Shown: positions 59,399-64,000 of the stretch, one piece after another
Layout: each line of letters starts with the position of its first letter
Numbering within the stretch: position 1 is the first letter of the stretch
Assembly: GCF_001189915.1 (NCBI RefSeq)
Contig: NZ_LFLS01000008.1
Location: 1 to 64,000, forward strand
Direction of reading: 5' to 3'
DNA from: Herbaspirillum autotrophicum
Lineage (GTDB): Bacteria; Pseudomonadota; Gammaproteobacteria; Burkholderiales; Burkholderiaceae_D
Length of the DNA: 64,000 nt
Made by a program: the position numbers and the translations under genes
The notes under the pieces: generated by a model
The model's database searches: none
What the model was told of the DNA's origin: nothing
What the model saw: the letters and a program-made list of their open reading frames with translations, nothing else

Positions 59399-60497
59399 AA
59401 GAACACAACCAGACCGGCCTGTGGGAGACCGGGATGCACATCGCCTGAAAGGACTGAGTCGCCAAATCGTGACCTCGGTCGCCGTCATGGTGCTCGCCAT
59501 CATGATGATGGTGTTGCTGGGCTCGTATGCTTTCTATGCTTCACTATGGATGTTCTTTCCGGCCAGCCTCTCCCCCCCGGACAGCTGGTTTCCATCCCCC
59601 GCAGAATGGATGTGGATTGTCGTGACAACGCTGATCGGACTCGGCATCGCCGTGTGGGTCGCCGCCCGGCTTTCCAGACGCATTCTTGCACCGTTGAACT
59701 CAGTGGCTACAAGTTTGCGTCAGGTGGCCCAAGGCAATCTGGCCGCACGCGCAGACACGAACGACTATTCTCTCGGTGAGGCGACGCAGTTGGTCAGCGA
59801 CTTCAACGCCATGGCGGAAAGGCTGGAACGCATCGAACAGGAACGCATATTCTGGAACGCCGCTATCGCACATGAGCTGCGCACACCGGTAACGATTCTC
59901 CGCGGCCGCCTGCAAGGCCTGGCCGAAGGAATATTTCAACCAGATCCTGCATTGTTCGCCAGCTTGCTGCATCAGGTTGAAGGACTGGCGCGCCTGATTG
60001 AAGATCTGCGGGTAGTTGGCCTGGCCGAAAGCGGACACCTGCAAATGCACCTGAGAGAGATCGATCTTCAGGGCGAAATAATGACGGTCGTAAAAGCCTG
60101 CGAATCAGCACTGATGGAAAAAGGTTTCTGCCTTTCGCTTGACTTGCAGATCCGATTGGTAGTCTGCGACCCGATCCGTATACGCCAGGCACTTCTTGCG
60201 TTGCTGGAAAACGTGCTTCAGCATGCCCGGCCAGGCGCAATCATGATCAAAACCCGTTCCGACGACAGTGCACACTACCTCAGCGTTGAAGATAGCGGTC
60301 CCGGTATCGGGATGGCCGATCCTCACCTGATTTTTGAGGCATTTCAAAGAGGCCCGTTAGCGGACGGCCCCGATCAAAAAGGCAATGGATTGGGCCTGGC
60401 GGTCGTAAAAGCAATTTGCAACGCCCATCAGGGAATCGCCACTTATACGCAGTCGCACATGGGTGGCTCTTGTTTTACGCTGTGCTGGCCTGCTTAG
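59385..60497 (+). CDS. sensor histidine kinase, BaeS/AdeS type
   Basis: This 370-residue kinase has two transmembrane helices (about 28-50 and 75-95) enclosing a very short periplasmic loop of about 25 residues, a HAMP domain, HisKA with H163 (IAHELRTP) and an HATPase with LLENVLQHA, DSGPGIG and GNGLGLAVVK. The short loop suggests sensing in the membrane, as for drug- or envelope-stress kinases. It forms a pair with the response regulator at 58628. Confidence 0.87.
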   Translation: MITFKRTQPDRPVGDRDAHRLKGLSRQIVTSVAVMVLAIMMMVLLGSYAFYASLWMFFPASLSPPDSWFPSPAEWMWIVVTTLIGLGIAVWVAARLSRRILAPLNSVATSLRQVAQGNLAARADTNDYSLGEATQLVSDFNAMAERLERIEQERIFWNAAIAHELRTPVTILRGRLQGLAEGIFQPDPALFASLLHQVEGLARLIEDLRVVGLAESGHLQMHLREIDLQGEIMTVVKACESALMEKGFCLSLDLQIRLVVCDPIRIRQALLALLENVLQHARPGAIMIKTRSDDSAHYLSVEDSGPGIGMADPHLIFEAFQRGPLADGPDQKGNGLGLAVVKAICNAHQGIATYTQSHMGGSCFTLCWPA

Positions 60498-60566
60498 ACG
60501 CTCCCGGTGCAGTCGCGGACATATACGCCTTTACCCGCATCCGTCAATGTACCCGGCCGGCCTCAG

Positions 60567-60580
60567 GAAACAATTGTTTC
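60567..60580. repeat. 14-bp perfect palindrome between convergent genes
   Basis: GAAACAATTGTTTC lies between the kinase gene end and the LuxR-type regulator end. It has no loop, so it is a poor hairpin, and neither gene starts here. The role is unknown. Confidence 0.3.
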
Positions 60581-60753
60581 GCGGCTTTGATGACGTCGAT
60601 AACCGGGCATCGCATGATGCGCTGTGATCGGCTTCTCAACATCTGCCCCAATCCTGACAAAAGGCTGTTGGCATTCAGCTCATCAGTAAAATCAAGCAGT
60701 CGACATCATTCAGACTGACTTGTCCGTGTGCCTGCTGGAATTCCCGGCCCCGG

Positions 60754-61707
60754 CTAATGCGGCCAGCGCGGCGTTCCCAGACGCGCCTCTGCACTTTCTT
60801 GCGCGCTCGCCATTGCAGCCGCCGCCGAGCGCGTTTCCACACCCAGCTTTTCAAAGATATGTTCAAGATGCTTGCTCACGGTGCGCGGGCTCATGGTCAG
60901 AATTTCGCCGATGTCGCGATTGGTTTTTCCCTTGGCCAGCCAGGACAGCACTTCCGTTTCGCGCGGCGTCAGCGCGGCGCTGGCAAGACGGCCGGGCGGC
61001 AAGACCGGATTGCCGCTCACGCCGATCTCGATCAGCAACATGATTTCATCCCTCCCCGCCGGCCCCATATTGCGGACCAGCAAACCGGGACCGGCAGCGT
61101 CGCTGACCACCGCCACCAACTCCATGCCGCTGTTGCTCTGCCACCATGATTGCGGCACCGTCAATGCATCCGGATCGATATCGAACTGAGTCAGCAAGCG
61201 TCTGGCGCACGGTGAACACCAGGAGATGCGTCCCTGATCATTGAGCATGATCACTCCCAGTCCTGAGACATCAATGGCGTCGAGTGCAAACCGCGCCATG
61301 CGCGCGTTGCCCACATGCGTATGCAAGCGCGCCAGCACCTCCGGCGCGCGCACCGGTTTGACGACATAGTCGACACCGCCGCAGGCAAAACCTTCCAGCA
61401 CATGCGAAGTATCGGACAGACCGGTCATGAAGATGACCGGGATATGCTTGGTCGCGAGATCGGCTTTGATGCGGCGACAGGTATCAAAGCCGGAGATGCC
61501 CGGCATCATTGCATCCATCAGGATCACATCCGGCGTCACCAGACTCAGACGGCGCAAGGCGGTATCGCCGTCGCACGCCACCAGCACGGTATAACCGGCG
61601 CTCTCCAGGGTTTCGCACAGTACGCCGAGGCTGCCGGGAGCATCGTCGACCAGCAATACCACCGGGCGCTCATCCGGATTGTCAATCAAGTGATGCGGCA
61701 CGTTCAT
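60754..61707 (-). CDS. response regulator with LuxR-type HTH, partner of the hybrid kinase
   Basis: This 317-residue protein has a receiver domain (D21/D22, phospho-acceptor D65 in LMDAMMP, T95, K117 in VVKP), a middle PAS-like segment (about 130-230, SGLGVIMLNDQGRISWCSPCARRLL) and a C-terminal LuxR/NarL HTH (LTPRETEVLSWLAKGKTNRDIGEILTMSPRTVSKHLEHIFEKLGV). The insertion makes it longer than usual NarL regulators. It overlaps the kinase gene by 26 bp and shares its strand, so both form one system. Confidence 0.87.
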   Translation of the reverse strand: MNVPHHLIDNPDERPVVLLVDDAPGSLGVLCETLESAGYTVLVACDGDTALRRLSLVTPDVILMDAMMPGISGFDTCRRIKADLATKHIPVIFMTGLSDTSHVLEGFACGGVDYVVKPVRAPEVLARLHTHVGNARMARFALDAIDVSGLGVIMLNDQGRISWCSPCARRLLTQFDIDPDALTVPQSWWQSNSGMELVAVVSDAAGPGLLVRNMGPAGRDEIMLLIEIGVSGNPVLPPGRLASAALTPRETEVLSWLAKGKTNRDIGEILTMSPRTVSKHLEHIFEKLGVETRSAAAAMASAQESAEARLGTPRWPH

Positions 61708-64000
61708 TCTCCATTAAGGCGTTCTCTAATATGCCCAACTCGAAACGCTCAAGCAGCGATCTTACTACGATGCAGGAGGCCGCGGCCGATGCATCTGTGG
61801 CCGACAACTGATCCAGTGCCCGGCGCAAACCGGCGACATGTCCTATGCGCGTCAGTTGCAACAGTTGCGCAATTGCCGGTTGCCGGAACGCAAGCTGCGC
61901 CGGCAAGACTCCGGTGACAGGGACTGGCGGCGGCGCGCCGGCATATATCCATTCCAGACGCAACTGTCGTTGCAAGACCAACATCAATTCCGATTCCAGC
62001 ACCGGCTTGCCGATGAAATCCTGACATCCCGCCTGGCGCATTCTTTCCGGATCGTTTTCAAACAAGTCGGCCGATACGAAGATGATGGGAATACCGCTGC
62101 CGCTGACGGCACGGACACGCCGCGCCGTTTCCCATCCATCCATGCCATCCATGCCGATATCAAGCAAAATGGCATCAGGCGTGAAGTCTTGCAGTAAATC
62201 GATACACTCATGACCGCTCGCGGCTTCCCGCACATGGAAACCGAGCGGCAGCAGCATGCCGCTCAGCATGTGTCGTTGCACCGGCTGGTCATCGACAACC
62301 AGCAAGGTGCGCGCCGTACCGGCATGACCGATCACGTCGCGCTGCGGCAAGGTGGCGACAGCATTGATTTCCATCAACGGCAAAGAGACCGTGAAGGTGC
62401 TGCCCTGCCCAGGTATGCTGAGCAAGTCCAGACTGCCATTCATCATCAGGATCAGTCTTTCGGTAATCGCCAGACCCAGCCCGGCGCCGGGCTCACCGCG
62501 CAGGCGTCCGGCGGCGCCGCGTTCAAACGGTTGAAAAATGCGCTGCCGGTCCTGTGTTGCAATGCCGATGCCGGTATCAATCACATCGAAGCGCAGCGAC
62601 GCGCCGCTGCGTTCGACATGCAAGGTGACCGCTCCGGCATCAGTGAAACGTACCGCATTCGTGAGCAGGTTGATCAATATCTGGCGCAGGCGTTTGCCGT
62701 CGGCCAGTATGTAATGCGGCAGATGCCCGCCATGCGTATAGTGCAGACGCAATTCCTTGGCCTCGGCCTGCAACTTGACCATGCTGAGCAAATCATCGAT
62801 GAAGGCGGAAAACAAGATCGGCACCGGCTCCAGCCGCATGCGGTCAGCTTCGATCCGCGCCAGATCGAGCAGCTCATCGACCAGCCCCAGCAAATGCTCG
62901 CCGCTGCGCTGTATGGTTTGGATCGCGGTACGCGGCGCTGCATCAAGCTGCTCGTTCTTCAGCAGGATTTGCGAATAGCCGAGGATGCTGTTGAGCGGCG
63001 AACGCAGTTCATGCGAGATACCGGCGACATAACGGGTCTTGGCCTGATTAGCGGATTCCGCCGCCTCCTTGGCGCTTTGCAATGCCGCATCGGTGCGTTG
63101 ATGCGCGTCGATCTCTTGCGTCAGCAATTCGTTTTGCCGGTTCAAATCGTCTTGCGCCAGATGCCGCCCTTCGCTGCCCAGCACCACCCACCAGCTGGAG
63201 ACCGCGACGATGATCAGCAGCACGGCAGAAATCTTGATGAAGATGCCATCGATCAGCAAACGGTCGCCCGCCGAAGTCAGCAAGGAAATTTCTTGCGCAT
63301 ACACCAGACCGAGCGCGGCGGCACCGACTGCACATAAAGACAGCACCACCACCATGTAATTACCGACGCGCCGGTTGACCAGATGCGACAAGGCATTCGG
63401 CAACAACGCCGACAGCAGTTGTTGCGCCTGTTCCGCCGTGCGCGACTCTTTCTTGCACAAGTCATGGCAGCGCGATTCCAGCGTACAGCACAGCGAGCAG
63501 ATGGGCGCGCCATATGCCGGGCAATGCGCCATGTCTTCCGATTCGAAATGGTTATCGCAGACACCGCATTGCACTGCCTGCCCCGGCGCGCCGGCCATCG
63601 TCGGTTTGCGTGCCAGGTAATAACGCCCTCTGGTCAACCATGCCAGCAGCGGCGAGACGATAAAGGCCATGCCCAACGTGATGAATGGCGAAAAGGCCGC
63701 CACCTGATGTCCCCACACGCCGGCGAAAGCGGCGATGCCGATACTGGCAGACACCAGCATGGTGCCGAGACCGACCGGATTGACGTCGTATAAATGCGCG
63801 CGCTTGAACTCGATTCCTTTGGGACTCCATCCGAGCGGCTTGTTGATCACCAGATCAGCGACCAATGCACCTACCCACGCCACCGCCACATTGCTGTACA
63901 AACCAAGTACGGTTTCCAGTGCCGCGAATACCCCTAGGCTCATCAGCAGCAACGCCAGCAGGCAATTGAACACCAGCCACACTACCCGCCCCGGGTGACT
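61682..64000 (-). CDS. hybrid histidine kinase with NCS1-permease-like sensor (partial, runs off window)
   Basis: The frame is open to the window edge, so the N-terminus is missing; 772 residues are visible. Residues 1 to about 130 resemble the C-terminal helices of NCS1 nucleobase permeases (LGLYSNVAVAWVGALVADLVINKPLG; AFSPFITLGMAF). A Cys-rich segment follows, with C-x2-C, C-x5 and CC pairs over about 40 residues. Then come two more helices, HisKA (ISHELRSPLN), HATPase (NLLTNAVRFTDAG, DTGIGIA, GAGLGLAITERL) and a receiver domain (ILLDIGMDGMDG). A short C-terminal region after the receiver may be an Hpt-like or linker part. The partner is the LuxR-type regulator downstream. Confidence 0.88.
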   Translation of the reverse strand, partial: SHPGRVVWLVFNCLLALLLMSLGVFAALETVLGLYSNVAVAWVGALVADLVINKPLGWSPKGIEFKRAHLYDVNPVGLGTMLVSASIGIAAFAGVWGHQVAAFSPFITLGMAFIVSPLLAWLTRGRYYLARKPTMAGAPGQAVQCGVCDNHFESEDMAHCPAYGAPICSLCCTLESRCHDLCKKESRTAEQAQQLLSALLPNALSHLVNRRVGNYMVVVLSLCAVGAAALGLVYAQEISLLTSAGDRLLIDGIFIKISAVLLIIVAVSSWWVVLGSEGRHLAQDDLNRQNELLTQEIDAHQRTDAALQSAKEAAESANQAKTRYVAGISHELRSPLNSILGYSQILLKNEQLDAAPRTAIQTIQRSGEHLLGLVDELLDLARIEADRMRLEPVPILFSAFIDDLLSMVKLQAEAKELRLHYTHGGHLPHYILADGKRLRQILINLLTNAVRFTDAGAVTLHVERSGASLRFDVIDTGIGIATQDRQRIFQPFERGAAGRLRGEPGAGLGLAITERLILMMNGSLDLLSIPGQGSTFTVSLPLMEINAVATLPQRDVIGHAGTARTLLVVDDQPVQRHMLSGMLLPLGFHVREAASGHECIDLLQDFTPDAILLDIGMDGMDGWETARRVRAVSGSGIPIIFVSADLFENDPERMRQAGCQDFIGKPVLESELMLVLQRQLRLEWIYAGAPPPVPVTGVLPAQLAFRQPAIAQLLQLTRIGHVAGLRRALDQLSATDASAAASCIVVRSLLERFELGILENALMENERAASLD

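Noticed and set aside
1-64000. CRISPR arrays, tRNA/rRNA genes, insertion sequences, prophage or integrase genes
   Set aside because: Looked for and not seen; no regularly spaced repeats, no transposase or integrase motifs and no RNA gene signatures.

Overview
This window looks like a chromosomal segment of a free-living Gram-negative betaproteobacterium of the Burkholderiales, most like the Oxalobacteraceae (Collimonas/Herminiimonas/Herbaspirillum type). The evidence is the general protein style: Burkholderia-type trimeric porins, a DUF4148 protein, LivFGMH-type aromatic transporters, a FecI/FecR/TonB-receptor set and a beta-ketoadipate pathway. The family assignment is an inference from memory, not from a search. 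I saw no rRNA, tRNA, CRISPR array, insertion sequence or prophage.

The core, about 7.0-39.9 kb, is a catabolic region for lignin-derived aromatic acids. (a) 7.05-10.4 kb (minus strand): vanA, vanB and a LivJ-type binding protein, with a divergent MarR regulator. (b) 11.3-15.6 kb: a LysR regulator divergent from a second binding protein + vanA-like + vanB-like operon, a rearranged mirror image of (a). (c) 16.2-22.3 kb (minus): pcaI-pcaJ-pcaF followed by one livHMGF transporter core that has no binding protein of its own. (d) 22.6-26.4 kb: an IclR regulator (PcaR/PobR type), a porin and a third paralogous binding protein. PcaR-like operator sequences lie upstream of both pcaI and this binding protein. 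(e) 26.8-39.9 kb (plus): a long operon with enoyl-CoA hydratase, feruloyl-CoA synthetase, thiolase, short-chain dehydrogenase, thioesterase, a CouP-like binding protein, LivH, a fused LivM-LivG, LivF, a secreted DUF3237 protein, an acyl-CoA dehydrogenase and a MarR regulator. Together these encode uptake of hydroxycinnamates or their dihydro forms, CoA-dependent beta-oxidative side-chain shortening to a benzoate such as vanillate, O-demethylation, and the last two steps of the beta-ketoadipate pathway. The ring-cleavage and middle pca genes are not in the window.

The left edge (0-7 kb) holds a JmjC-like cupin protein, an NTF2-like protein, an SDR/AraC divergent pair, a TetR/Tet-family MFS pair with clear palindromic operators, and a cysteine-rich lipoprotein. 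From 40.2 to 44.2 kb there is an ECF sigma factor, an anti-sigma FecR and a siderophore receptor behind a Fur box. From 44.4 to 51.4 kb there is a DUF4148 protein, a RidA-esterase-porin-MFS cluster, a GntR regulator and a second MFS transporter.

The right edge (51.6-64 kb) has a PerM/AI-2E-type permease, a CYTH-CHAD protein, a small alpha-helical protein, an RND multidrug pump without a neighbouring adaptor gene, a divergent OmpR-type two-component system, and a LuxR-type response regulator with a hybrid histidine kinase. The kinase's sensor part looks like a nucleobase (NCS1) permease joined to a cysteine-rich segment; its gene runs off the window.

The items most worth a second look are the complete beta-oxidation operon with its unexplained secreted DUF3237 member, the probable frameshift at the end of its livF, the three-receptors-one-transporter arrangement linked by PcaR-like sites, and the permease-derived hybrid kinase.
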